This document shows positions 56,188-64,000 of a stretch of 64,000 nucleotides of DNA, piece by piece; the stretch's first letter is position 1, and each line of letters opens with the position of its first letter. The stretch lies in the NCBI RefSeq assembly GCF_013299165.1, contig NZ_JAAFKD010000006.1, positions 124,001 to 188,000 on the forward strand. The letters run 5' to 3'. The notes under the pieces are model-generated. The model saw only the letters and a program-made list of their open reading frames with translations. It had not been told where the DNA came from and did no database searches. The DNA is from Microcoleus sp. bin38.metabat.b11b12b14.051. Lineage in GTDB: Bacteria; Cyanobacteriota; Cyanobacteriia; Cyanobacteriales; Microcoleaceae. The translations under genes and the position numbers were made by a program.

Positions 56188-57327
56188 CGCTTCTACCCCA
56201 CAATTCAACAACAACAAAGCCTAGCTCAATTGTTTGGATGCTGTCGGGTAGTTTGGAATGATGCGCTAGCGTTGTGTAAAAACTCGCTAAAGCTGCCTAG
56301 CAGTGGGGACTTGCAAAAACTATTCATCACCCAAGCAAAAAAGACCGAAGAGCGACACTGGTTGTCCGAAGTCTCAGCAATCCCATTGCAGCAGTCAATT
56401 GCTGACCTAGGGATTGCCTACAAAAACTTTTTCAACTCTCTCAAGGGAAAGCGAAAAGGAAAAAAACTAGGTAGCCCTAGGTTCAAGAAAAAGACCAGCC
56501 AGCAATCAGCAAGGCTGACTCGCGGCGGTTTTTCCATCAACAGAGAAACAGTCTACTTAGCTCATATTGGAAACGTAAATCCAATCTGGTCAAGGAGTCT
56601 GCCTTCGGAACCTAGTTCTGTAACTGTAGTTAAAGACTGTGCCAACCGCTATTTCTTGAGTTTTGTAGTTGATGTCGAACCAGTCAGTCTTGAAGCTAAG
56701 AACCAAAGTATTGGGATTGACTTGGGAATCAAGACTTTTGCTTTCATGAGCGATGGCACGAAAGCTGAAAGTCCAAGCTATGTGAAGCTTGACCGTAAAG
56801 TCAGGAAGCTGCAACGGAAACTAGCCCGACAAGAAAAAGATTCTAAACGTCGGCATAGAACCCGAATTAAAATAGCAAAAACGCATAACAAGATTGCGGA
56901 TACGCGCAAAGACTTTCTGCACAAGCTATCAACTAAGGTGGTAAGCGAAAACCAAGCCATCATTTTAGAAGACTTGAATGTGTCAGGAATGATGAAAAAC
57001 CGCAAACTTTCTAGAGCAATTAGCCTTCAAGGTTGGCGACAGTTTAGAGTATTTTGCTCCGTCAAGTCCGTCAAGTACGACAGAGAATTTGTTGTAATTA
57101 GCCGCTGGGAACCTACTAGCCAAGTGTGCTCTGAATGTGGATACAAGTGGGGCAAGCTAGACTTAAAAGTGCGGTCAGTGCAGTGCATAAATTGCGGGGC
57201 CACACACGACCGTGATCAGAATGCCGCAAAAAACATAAATAAAGTCGGGATGGGGAATCGCCACGACTCTAAATGCACGTCGAGACGGAAGAAGACTACT
57301 TCGGTAGCATCTGTCGATGAAGCGTGA
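56188..57327 (+). CDS. tnpB: TnpB RNA-guided nuclease, exon 2
   Basis: About 379 residues from RFYPTIQQQQSLAQLFGC to the stop; with exon 1 the spliced protein has about 386. RuvC residues are complete: GIDLGIKTFAF (D), IILEDLNVSGM (E) and HDRDQNAAKNI (D). A zinc ribbon CSECGYKWGK / CINCGATHDRD lies between the last two. TnpB proteins are RNA-guided DNA nucleases that use a guide RNA from the element's right end to keep copies in the genome. Unspliced, the frame runs back into the intron to about 56116, which would give a protein with a foreign N-terminus. Confidence 0.92.
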   Translation, partial: RFYPTIQQQQSLAQLFGCCRVVWNDALALCKNSLKLPSSGDLQKLFITQAKKTEERHWLSEVSAIPLQQSIADLGIAYKNFFNSLKGKRKGKKLGSPRFKKKTSQQSARLTRGGFSINRETVYLAHIGNVNPIWSRSLPSEPSSVTVVKDCANRYFLSFVVDVEPVSLEAKNQSIGIDLGIKTFAFMSDGTKAESPSYVKLDRKVRKLQRKLARQEKDSKRRHRTRIKIAKTHNKIADTRKDFLHKLSTKVVSENQAIILEDLNVSGMMKNRKLSRAISLQGWRQFRVFCSVKSVKYDREFVVISRWEPTSQVCSECGYKWGKLDLKVRSVQCINCGATHDRDQNAAKNINKVGMGNRHDSKCTSRRKKTTSVASVDEA

Positions 57328-57332
57328 AGAAT

Positions 57333-57353
57333 CCCCGTGCCTTTAGGCCGGGG
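57333..57353 (+). ncRNA. Right-end hairpin, likely part of the TnpB guide (omega) RNA
   Basis: CCCCG-t-GCCT, loop TT, AGGC-CGGGG, ten bases before the TCAA end of the element. In related elements the omega RNA covers the 3' end of tnpB and the right end and takes its guide from flanking DNA. The 5' limit cannot be set here. Confidence 0.5.
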
Positions 57354-57393
57354 AGTATTTCAAGAAGCAATAGTTTTTTATTCACTTATCGCC

Positions 57394-57498
57394 TAAGCTG
57401 TAGCGCATTTAAATTGTATATTCGGGACGGGCTAGAAGCCCATCCCACAAGAGTGTTTAAGCGATTTTTGACATACAATTTAAATGTAGGACAGCTTA
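57394..57498. mobile_element. 105-bp MITE-like element
   Basis: 26-bp inverted ends (TAAGCTGTAGCGCATTTAAA... against its complement with about four mismatches) enclose a small GGGACGGGCTAGAAGCCCATCCC palindrome. The ends start and finish in TA. Non-coding, about 30 bp after the IS element. Confidence 0.7.
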
Positions 57499-57601
57499 GT
57501 CTCAAAAATCTGACCTATTGACTAATTAATTAACAATTCCTCAATCCTTACCCTCGCCCGCGACTTGTCCGAAGATCGTAGCCGAAGGAAGCCATTATAG
57601 C

Positions 57602-57727
57602 TCAATACGGTTTACTTAGGATTGTCATTGCGAGGAACGTTAGCGAAGCGATCTTTTATGAAAGCAATCGCAGAGTTGATTTTTCATAGCGCTCTACCCC
57701 CAAGGCGGTCTTAAGTAAACCGTATTG
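57602..57727. mobile_element. 126-bp MITE-like element with 9-bp direct repeats
   Basis: A perfect 16-bp inverted repeat (CAATACGGTTTACTTA, 57603-57618 and 57712-57727) encloses non-coding DNA. CATTATAGC stands on both sides (57593-57601, 57728-57736), as a target duplication would. One extra base lies at the left end. Confidence 0.8.
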
Positions 57728-57974
57728 CATTATAGCCAATCTCAAATTTAAAAATGGAAAAATAGAAAATCTCAAATTCTTCATAAATCTCAGAAAGGCT
57801 ATAAATACTTAGTTAAGGCTCTCTCTGCGGGTAGATTAACTAGGCTTTTTGGGTTGGTATGCCTAAGTTATGTAAATATAAAAGTAGTTAATTTGGGAGC
57901 GAGTGCTATAATGACGATTTGACAGGTTTTTTCACAATTTCTGCAATTTCCCAGTTAACAAAAAACAGCTAGTG
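57728..57974. other. Intergenic leader of the 58-kb kinase operon
   Basis: Repeated CTCAAATTT/ATCTCAAATT segments, then an AT-rich stretch. TATAAT at 57907-57912 is a possible -10 element about 60 bp before the start codon, with only a weak -35 match. Confidence 0.4.
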
Positions 57975-59912
57975 ATGACCAGCAATCAAACAGAAGAGAA
58001 TAAGGGCAACATATTAATTGTTGACGACACTCCCGAAAATTTGCAAGTTTTATCAGCAACACTGTCGGATCGGGGTTACAAAATCCGGGGCGTAATTAAC
58101 GGCAAAATGGCAATCAGAGCCGCGCGATCGGGTTCTCCAGATTTGATTTTACTAGATATCAAAATGCCAGAAATGGACGGCTACGAAGTTTGCACGCAAC
58201 TCAAGGCAGATCCGAAAACATCAGAAATTCCAGTTATTTTCATCAGCGCTTTAGATGAAGTATTGGACAAAGTAACAGCCTTTCAAGTTGGAGGAGTAGA
58301 TTATGTCACAAAACCGTTTCATGTGGCAGAAGTTTTAGCGAGAATCGAACACCAACTGACTATCCAAAGACTGAAAAAAGAATTGATGGATCGCAATACC
58401 CAATTGCAAAAAGAAATCATTGAACGCAAAAAAGCCGAAGAAGTCGCAGCCGCTGCATCGCTGGCAAAAAGTCAATTTGTTGCCAACATGAGCCACGAAT
58501 TGCGGACTCCCTTGAACGCGATCCTCGGTTTTACCCAAGTCATGAGCCGCGACTCTTTGCTCAACAACGAAAATATCGAAAATCTCCGAATTATCAACCG
58601 CAGCGGTCAACATTTGCTGGAACTAATTAACGATGTTTTAGATTTGTCGAAAATAGAAGCAGGGATAATTGGGTTAGACGAACGCAGCTTTGACCTTTAT
58701 CAACTGCTCGATACTCTCGAAGAGATGTTTCAAATCAAAGCTGAAATTACAAATTTGCAACTGAGATTTTTCGTGCAGGCGAATGTTCCCCAATATATAA
58801 AAAATGACGAAAAAAAGCTGCGCGTCTGCTTGATTAACCTGCTGGCAAATGCCATAAAATTCACTCCTGAAGGCGGCAGCATTTGGTTGCGTGCGAGCCT
58901 TGAAAGCAACCAGCAGCAACATGAATCAGCAATCAATCTTAACTCAAGGTCACCTGAAGAATGTGGAATTATTTTTGAAGTTGAAGACACAGGAGTTGGC
59001 ATAGCAGCAGCAGAAATTGACAATTTATTTGATGCTTTTGTGCAAACAGAAGCTGGAAAAAAAGCGGCTGACGGTACGGGATTGGGTTTGACTATTACTA
59101 GAAAATACGTGCAGATAATGGGCGGAAATATTGGGGTGGAAAGTGTTTTAGATCAGGGGAGCAGTTTTAAATTTAATATTCGGGCATTTCCCGCTATTGA
59201 GTCTGAAATCAAAGTCACGACATTGCAGCGGGTAATTGGATTAGAAGCAGAGCAACCGGTTTATCGAATTTTAGCCGTTGACGACAACCAAGAAAATCGG
59301 CTGCTGCTAGTAAAAATGCTGCAACCAATTGGTTTTGAAGTCCTAGAAGCAGAAAACGGTCTCCAAGCTGTTGAACTGTGGGAAAGTTGGCAGCCTGATT
59401 TAATTTGGCTGGATACGCGAATGCCAGTAATGGACGGTTTGGAAGCTGTCAGACAAATTAGAGTTAAGGAGAAAGCAACTCAGGGCAGAACTGTAATTAT
59501 TGCTCTGACTGCTAGCACTTTTGAGGAAAGAAAAGGCGAAATTATTGCCGCAGGTTGCGACGATTTTGTGCGGAAACCTTTTCAAGAACAAATCCTGTTT
59601 GATAAGATGGCTTGTTATTTGGGAGTGCGCTATATTTGTGAACAATTACCGGGAGTCCCGGTGGGGGCTTTACGGCGTTATTTTGTGGCGGAAAAACCAG
59701 ATTCATTTTTTCTGTCGCTGCTGGCCGAGATGCCTCGATATTGGGTGCAGGAACTCTACGAGGCAGTTAATGATGTTAATGAAGAGCTGGCAATTGAAAT
59801 TGTCGATCGCATTTCTGAAACAAATCCAATTTTAGCTGATGCTTTAAAAGATTTGCTGGCAGATTACCGACTCGATAGGATTCTGGCTTTAACTCAATTA
59901 ATTTTAAAATAA
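57975..59912 (+). CDS. Receiver-histidine kinase-receiver hybrid
   Basis: A 645-aa protein from the ATG at 57975 (a GTG directly before is possible). Receiver 1 (about 10-130; LILLDIKMP), a coiled coil, phosphoacceptor helix [18 protein letters not shown] with H174, ATPase domain (276-409; DTGVGI, GTGLGL), receiver 2 (430-555; IWLDTRMPVMDG). A helical tail of about 85 residues (MPRYWVQELYEAVNDVNEEL) is similar to the tail of the 1052-aa kinase at 50.2 kb and lacks an obvious phospho-histidine. It directly abuts the next kinase gene (TAA followed by ATG), so they form an operon. Confidence 0.93.
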   Translation: MTSNQTEENKGNILIVDDTPENLQVLSATLSDRGYKIRGVINGKMAIRAARSGSPDLILLDIKMPEMDGYEVCTQLKADPKTSEIPVIFISALDEVLDKVTAFQVGGVDYVTKPFHVAEVLARIEHQLTIQRLKKELMDRNTQLQKEIIERKKAEEVAAAASLAKSQFVANMSHELRTPLNAILGFTQVMSRDSLLNNENIENLRIINRSGQHLLELINDVLDLSKIEAGIIGLDERSFDLYQLLDTLEEMFQIKAEITNLQLRFFVQANVPQYIKNDEKKLRVCLINLLANAIKFTPEGGSIWLRASLESNQQQHESAINLNSRSPEECGIIFEVEDTGVGIAAAEIDNLFDAFVQTEAGKKAADGTGLGLTITRKYVQIMGGNIGVESVLDQGSSFKFNIRAFPAIESEIKVTTLQRVIGLEAEQPVYRILAVDDNQENRLLLVKMLQPIGFEVLEAENGLQAVELWESWQPDLIWLDTRMPVMDGLEAVRQIRVKEKATQGRTVIIALTASTFEERKGEIIAAGCDDFVRKPFQEQILFDKMACYLGVRYICEQLPGVPVGALRRYFVAEKPDSFFLSLLAEMPRYWVQELYEAVNDVNEELAIEIVDRISETNPILADALKDLLADYRLDRILALTQLILK

Positions 59913-61820
59913 ATGGATAATAGGGAAATTAAAATATTGGTGGTTGACGACCAACCCAGCAATCTGCGGTTTTTGTCCGAGCTGCTAACAGCCGAGGGAT
60001 ATCAGGTTTACCGAGCTATTTGCGGTCAACTGGCGTTGAATGCTGCAATAGTTCACTGCCCCGATTTAATTTTGCTAGACATTAGAATGCCGCAAATGAA
60101 CGGTTATGAAGTTTGTCAGAGGCTGAAAGCGACGGCCCAAACAGAACAAATTCCGGTGATTTTTTTAAGCGTATTAGATAATATTAATGATAAATTACAA
60201 GCTTTTCGAGTGGGCGGGGTAGACTATATTGCTAAACCTTTTCAAGTAGAAGAAGTTTTGGCGCGCATCGACAAGCAAGTCTGCTTGCAAAAACTGCAAC
60301 AGCAATTAAAGGAGCAGAACGCTCAACTGCAACAGTCGCAATCGCTGCTGGCTAGTATTTTAAATAGTTCTTTAGACGGTGTGGTGGCTTATTCTGCTGT
60401 CCGCAACAGTCAGGGAAATATTGTAGATTTCCAATGGCTGTTAGTCAACCCTGCTGCCGAAAAAATTTCAGGTGACGCATTTAAAGCGCTCGTTGGCAAG
60501 CGTTTGTTGGTAGAAATTCCTCAAGTTCGTAACAATGGGTTATTTGATTTGTACGTTTCTGTAGTAGAGACCGGAGAAACTTTAGACCAAGAATTTTATT
60601 ACCAACACGATCGAGTTACAAGTGCTTGGCTGCATATTGTCGCGGTCAAATTAAATGACGGTCTGGCCGTAACATTTCGCAATATCACCGATCGCAAATT
60701 AGGAGAAATTGCCCTGCGCGAAAGCGAAGAACGGTTCCGGGCGATCTTCGAGCAAACGGCAGTCGGCATCGCTAAAACCGCGCTCTGCGGTCGATTTTTG
60801 CGGGTCAATCCCGGCTTTTGTCAAATTGTCCGCTATGCAGCATCGGAATTGTTGCAGCTTGATTGGCAGGTAATTACTCACCCGGATGATATGGAAGCTG
60901 ACAGAGAATACGTGCGCTTGTTGTTATCGGGAGAGATTGAAACTTTTTCTCGGGAAAAGCGTTTGCTGTGCAAAGATCGGGAAGTGTGCTGGGCGAATGT
61001 TACGGTTTCGGCAATGCGCGATGCTGAGGGGACGGCGCAGTATTTGATTTGTGCGATCGAGGATATTTCCGAGCGCAAGCTGGTACAAGAACTGCTGCAA
61101 GCGAGTTTAGAAACTCAAACCCGCTACTCTCAAGAATTAACTCGCTCTAATGCCGAACTAGAACAGTTTGCCTATGTGGCTTCTCACGATTTGCAGGCGC
61201 CTTTGGGCACGATTGCCGGCTACGCTCAACTATTAGAAAGGCGCTATCACAACCAACTTGATGCCGAAGGAAATAGATTTCTGGGCAATATTGTTAATTC
61301 TTGCGTGCGGATGCAGGGGCTGATTGATGATTTGCTGGAGTATTCGCGGGTAGGTCGCAGTCAGAAACGTTTCGATCTGATAGATTGCAATCAGCTTTTT
61401 GATGATGCTTGCGCTAATTTGCAGTTGGCGATCGCTAAAAATCAAGCTTCTGTTACTAGGGGCGATTTGCCAAGGGTAACAGGTGACAGTTTTCAAATGC
61501 TGCAACTGTTTCAAAATTTAATTGGTAATGCCATTAAGTACCGCAGTAGCCTGCCGCCACTCGTCCGGGCCCACGCCCAGCGTCAGGGGGATAACTGGGT
61601 GTTTTCGGTTCAGGACAACGGTATTGGCATTGCCCAACAGCACCACGGGCAAATTTTTCAGATTTTTCAGCGCTTGCACACTCAAAAAGAGTATTCGGGC
61701 ACTGGTATCGGCTTAGCGATTTGTCAAAGGATTGTCGATCGCCACGGCGGCCGCCTTTGGATAGAATCAGAACCTGGTAGAGGCTCGATTTTTTATTTTT
61801 CTCTTCCGGTTCCCGAGTAA
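59913..61820 (+). CDS. Receiver-PAS-PAS-histidine kinase (phytochrome-like transmitter)
   Basis: A 635-aa protein: receiver (5-125; LILLDIRMPQMNGYEV), coiled coil, PAS 1 (143-255), PAS 2 (270-392; FEQTAVGIAKTALCGRFLRVN) and a transmitter of the type found in bacterial phytochromes (LEQFAYVASHDLQAPLGTIAGY, H425), with an ATPase domain (523-633; DNGIGI, GTGIGLAICQRIV). It starts on the base after the stop of the preceding hybrid kinase. A stand-alone Rcp1-like receiver lies 480 bp downstream and is its likely partner. Confidence 0.93.
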   Translation: MDNREIKILVVDDQPSNLRFLSELLTAEGYQVYRAICGQLALNAAIVHCPDLILLDIRMPQMNGYEVCQRLKATAQTEQIPVIFLSVLDNINDKLQAFRVGGVDYIAKPFQVEEVLARIDKQVCLQKLQQQLKEQNAQLQQSQSLLASILNSSLDGVVAYSAVRNSQGNIVDFQWLLVNPAAEKISGDAFKALVGKRLLVEIPQVRNNGLFDLYVSVVETGETLDQEFYYQHDRVTSAWLHIVAVKLNDGLAVTFRNITDRKLGEIALRESEERFRAIFEQTAVGIAKTALCGRFLRVNPGFCQIVRYAASELLQLDWQVITHPDDMEADREYVRLLLSGEIETFSREKRLLCKDREVCWANVTVSAMRDAEGTAQYLICAIEDISERKLVQELLQASLETQTRYSQELTRSNAELEQFAYVASHDLQAPLGTIAGYAQLLERRYHNQLDAEGNRFLGNIVNSCVRMQGLIDDLLEYSRVGRSQKRFDLIDCNQLFDDACANLQLAIAKNQASVTRGDLPRVTGDSFQMLQLFQNLIGNAIKYRSSLPPLVRAHAQRQGDNWVFSVQDNGIGIAQQHHGQIFQIFQRLHTQKEYSGTGIGLAICQRIVDRHGGRLWIESEPGRGSIFYFSLPVPE

Positions 61821-62301
61821 ACTCAGCAGTTGGTCGGAGCAGTCATCAGTGATTTACTTTAACTATAAATATATTTATCGTTTCTTTACACAAATCCTCA
61901 AAAACTGTAGCATATTCACTGATGACAGTGAGCTAAAAATCCATCACGATCGATATATTAGCTCGCTCCTTTTACAACTTAAGAATCTGTGGTGCGTGCC
62001 AAATTTTTCAGTTTGTTTCAACTGCATCCAGAGCATCTGGCTTTGGTATGCAGCACTTTCTCTAGTAGTTTTCCCACAAGTAGTTGTGATGTGTTTGCAG
62101 CAAGCTGGTTCTCAGATAGACTGTCAAGTGAAACTAGCATGATTAGCAAATACCAGCAAATGATGCACAATCGCAAATTGCTGCAACACAAATTCAGCGC
62201 GGCCAGATGTGCCGCCCTATGGCAACAGATGCTTTGCAGGCGATCGGACACCCCTCCAAGTCCCGCCACCTCACAAAATCCTTTGGTAGTGAGACAAAGC
62301 C
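61821..62301. other. Intergenic region
   Basis: About 480 bp, AT-rich at first. A 107-codon frame (61989-62312) crosses it and overlaps the next start by 11 bp, but it has no recognisable pattern and is not called. No RNA structure was recognised. Confidence 0.4.
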
Positions 62302-62757
62302 GTGAATTATAAACAGAAAAAGTTTACTATTTTAATCGCCAACGATGACGAGGACACGCGCTTTTTGGTGGCGGAATCACTGCGAGAAGTTCGATATTCA
62401 GTTAGAAGCGAATTTGTGGAAAATGGAGAACAGGTGCTAGACTATTTGTACCGTCGCGGTCAATATGCTGCAAGCAGCAACTGGCATCGGCCAGACCTCA
62501 TACTTTTGGATCTGAATATGCCGAGGCTTGACGGGCGAGAAGCACTAAGCGCGATCAGATATGACCCCGATCTGCAACAAATTCCGGTGGTGATTTTAAC
62601 CACGTCGCACAGCAGCGGAGATATCTCGCTGTGCTACAGATTGGGAGCAAATTCTTTTATATCCAAACCAGTCACTTTTGAGGGATTGGTTGAAGTAATG
62701 AAGACTTTATGTCACTATTGGTTTGAAATCGTTTCGCTCCCGTCCCCGGAGCTGTAA
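62302..62757 (+). CDS. Rcp1-like response regulator
   Basis: A 151-aa single receiver with GTG start: ILIANDDEDTRFL acidic pocket, an insertion typical of Rcp-type regulators (YLYRRGQYAASSNWHRPD), phosphoacceptor D70 (LILLDLNMPRLDG), LTTSHS and K in ISKPVTF. Regulators with this insertion usually pair with phytochrome-like kinases, which fits the kinase upstream at 59.9 kb. No DNA-binding domain. Confidence 0.93.
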   Translation: MNYKQKKFTILIANDDEDTRFLVAESLREVRYSVRSEFVENGEQVLDYLYRRGQYAASSNWHRPDLILLDLNMPRLDGREALSAIRYDPDLQQIPVVILTTSHSSGDISLCYRLGANSFISKPVTFEGLVEVMKTLCHYWFEIVSLPSPEL

Positions 62758-63011
62758 GCTTGAATGGAGGGCGAGAGCGAGAGGACAGAGTGTAGGGTGA
62801 ATTTGAGAGAGGACATATCGCTCGGCTCGCAAGTATCGGTTTTTCAACTAAAAAGTTTGATTCAACTCGCTCGGAACGCTATTGTTCAATAGGGTTGGTT
62901 AGAGGCTTTTTTGTGAGGGCGAACCAATGCGAATTAATAATATCTTTATCTTTTGTTGCCTCTCGTTTTGAATTCCAGACTGTCTTATCCCAAGGGTATT
63001 GCGCTATAGTT

Positions 63012-64000
63012 GTGTTAACACGTAACCAATCTCTGAAAATTTTGTTGGTTGAGGATGACCTCGCAGATGCGACGCTGATCGAAGACCTTTTAGGGTCATT
63101 CAGCGACTCTCTGTTTCGCCTCCAAACTGTTAAGTGCCTAGAGATAGGACTCGCGTGTCTGGAAGCAGAAAATTTTGATGCGGTACTGTTAGATTTGTCA
63201 GTTGCAGACAGCTTGGGGGGAAGTGAGGCTCTGGCAATTTTGAAAGCCCGATCGCCCACGGTGCCGGTGGTGGTGCTGACGGATATTAATGATGAAAATA
63301 CGGCGCTGTCGGTATTGCGATCGGGCGCTCAAGATTGTTTGGTAAAAGGCAGATTTCACAGAACTCTGCTGGTGCGCGCTATCCATTACGCGATCGAGCG
63401 CCAGCGCATCGAAGAACAATTGCGGCAGCAGGCTCTGCGAGAGCGGCTGTTGGGACAAATGATCGAACACATTCGATCGTCCATAGATGCCACCAGCATT
63501 CTCCAGAATACCGTCGCCGAAGTGCGCCAATTCCTCAAAACCGATCGCGTTTTAGTTTATCGCTGTCAGGATTGGGCGTCTCCACTGGATGGGGAACAGC
63601 AAAAAGGTGCGATCGTCGCAGGTGACGGTTTGCCAGACGGTTATATTGAAAACCAAAATATTAATGCTGCTTTGGCAGTGTCATGCTTTTTTTTGGTGGA
63701 ATCTCAGTCAGTACAAGCAATAGCAGATATCAGCGCAGCCCCGTTGGCTGACAGTTGCAAAGAGTTGCTGGTAGATTGTGAAATTGCAGCGGTTTTAAGC
63801 GTGCCAATTTGGCAGTCTGGCGACTGGGAAACGGCAAACCAAAGACTAGAAGAAACTGTTTGGGAATCAGAAAAAATAGAAGATACAGCGGAAAATTATA
63901 TCTTGCTGCCGGCTGTTGGTAAACCGCAGGTGCAGAGTTCAAGTGCGCCGGATGCTGCGGGTAAAAATGGCAATATTTTGTGGGGAATGCTGACGGCATA
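63012..64000 (+). CDS. Receiver-GAF signalling protein (cut by window end)
   Basis: An open frame of 329 codons from a GTG at 63012 to the window end. Receiver at about 5-125 (LLVEDDLADATL, VLLDLSVADSLGG with D61, CLVKGRF), a coiled coil (IERQRIEEQLRQQALRERL), then a phytochrome-type GAF domain (SILQNTVAEVRQFLKTDRVLVYR, AAVLSVPIW). The receiver output DLSVADSLGG lacks the usual MP after the aspartate, as in many GAF-linked receivers. The rest, perhaps a kinase or cyclase, is outside the window. The exact start is uncertain because the frame is open further upstream. Confidence 0.85.
   Translation, partial: MLTRNQSLKILLVEDDLADATLIEDLLGSFSDSLFRLQTVKCLEIGLACLEAENFDAVLLDLSVADSLGGSEALAILKARSPTVPVVVLTDINDENTALSVLRSGAQDCLVKGRFHRTLLVRAIHYAIERQRIEEQLRQQALRERLLGQMIEHIRSSIDATSILQNTVAEVRQFLKTDRVLVYRCQDWASPLDGEQQKGAIVAGDGLPDGYIENQNINAALAVSCFFLVESQSVQAIADISAAPLADSCKELLVDCEIAAVLSVPIWQSGDWETANQRLEETVWESEKIEDTAENYILLPAVGKPQVQSSSAPDAAGKNGNILWGMLTA

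Larger units (their letters stand above)
53475..57363. mobile_element. IS200/IS605-family element carrying a group II intron
   Basis: Divergent tnpA (minus) and tnpB (plus) lie between two imperfect hairpins, left 53488-53515 (AAAAGCC/GGCTTTT) and right 57333-57353 (CCCCG..GCCT/AGGC..CGGGG). The tetranucleotide directly before the element is TTAC and the element ends in TCAA. These are the left cleavage/target sequence and the right cleavage sequence known for IS608. There is no target duplication, as expected. Without the intron (about 2.2 kb) the element would be about 1.7 kb, normal for the family. tnpA is frameshifted, so the copy probably cannot move by itself. Confidence 0.8.

Noticed and set aside
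61989-62312. 107-codon frame before the Rcp-like regulator
   Set aside because: Overlap with the next start is suggestive, but composition (Ser/Cys/Arg-rich), lack of any family pattern and lack of a Shine-Dalgarno site argue against a gene.

Overview
The window looks like chromosome from a filamentous cyanobacterium of the Microcoleus/Oscillatoria/Phormidium type. The reasons are: the very frequent HIP1 palindrome (GCGATCGC); cyanobacterial families (Ycf51, solanesyl diphosphate synthase, sucrose synthase, HetZ/PatU, Uma2 proteins, giant Ser/Thr-kinase/histidine-kinase fusions); and many 7-bp short tandem repeats and small palindromic elements between genes. hetZ/patU occur in filamentous cyanobacteria with and without heterocysts, so they do not settle that point. 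No rRNA, CRISPR array or prophage was seen, and there is one tRNA gene.

Layout. 1-511: truncated Ser/Thr kinase. 0.7-8.3 kb: housekeeping and DNA-processing genes (murE, glutaredoxin-like protein, ATP-dependent DNA ligase, two Uma2 proteins, SbcD-like nuclease, fmt). 8.8-10.2 kb: sugar-binding lipoprotein. 10.7-19.7 kb: MASE1 histidine kinase, then a tightly coupled trio (hybrid kinase, receiver, receiver-adenylate cyclase), probably a phosphorelay controlling cAMP. 20-26 kb: Ycf51, a P-loop ATPase overlapping a degenerate-NTPase/TPR gene, a toxin-antitoxin pair bracketed by two copies of the TPR gene tail, and a second TPR protein. 26-32 kb: M32 carboxypeptidase, susA, peptidoglycan-binding protein, tRNA-Leu(UAG). 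32-39 kb: a transglutaminase-fold membrane protein lacking all three catalytic residues, patU and hetZ (overlapping), a hypothetical protein, sds. 40.3 kb: a 39-aa membrane peptide gene. 40.8-53.4 kb: a 2030-aa kinase/ATPase/histidine kinase, a CBS-domain histidine kinase, a receiver and a large hybrid kinase. 53.5-57.4 kb: an IS200/IS605-family element whose tnpB is interrupted by a group II intron and whose tnpA is frameshifted. 58-64 kb: further two-component proteins, the last cut by the window end.

The main themes are signal transduction (about half of the coding capacity) and mobile or repetitive DNA. Small repeats have also entered coding regions without breaking the frame, in murE, in a CBS domain and in a kinase ATP-binding domain. 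The observations most worth following are the intron-in-tnpB arrangement, the ATPase/TPR pair with its duplicated tail around a toxin-antitoxin module, the pseudo-transglutaminase, and the split cyclase phosphorelay.
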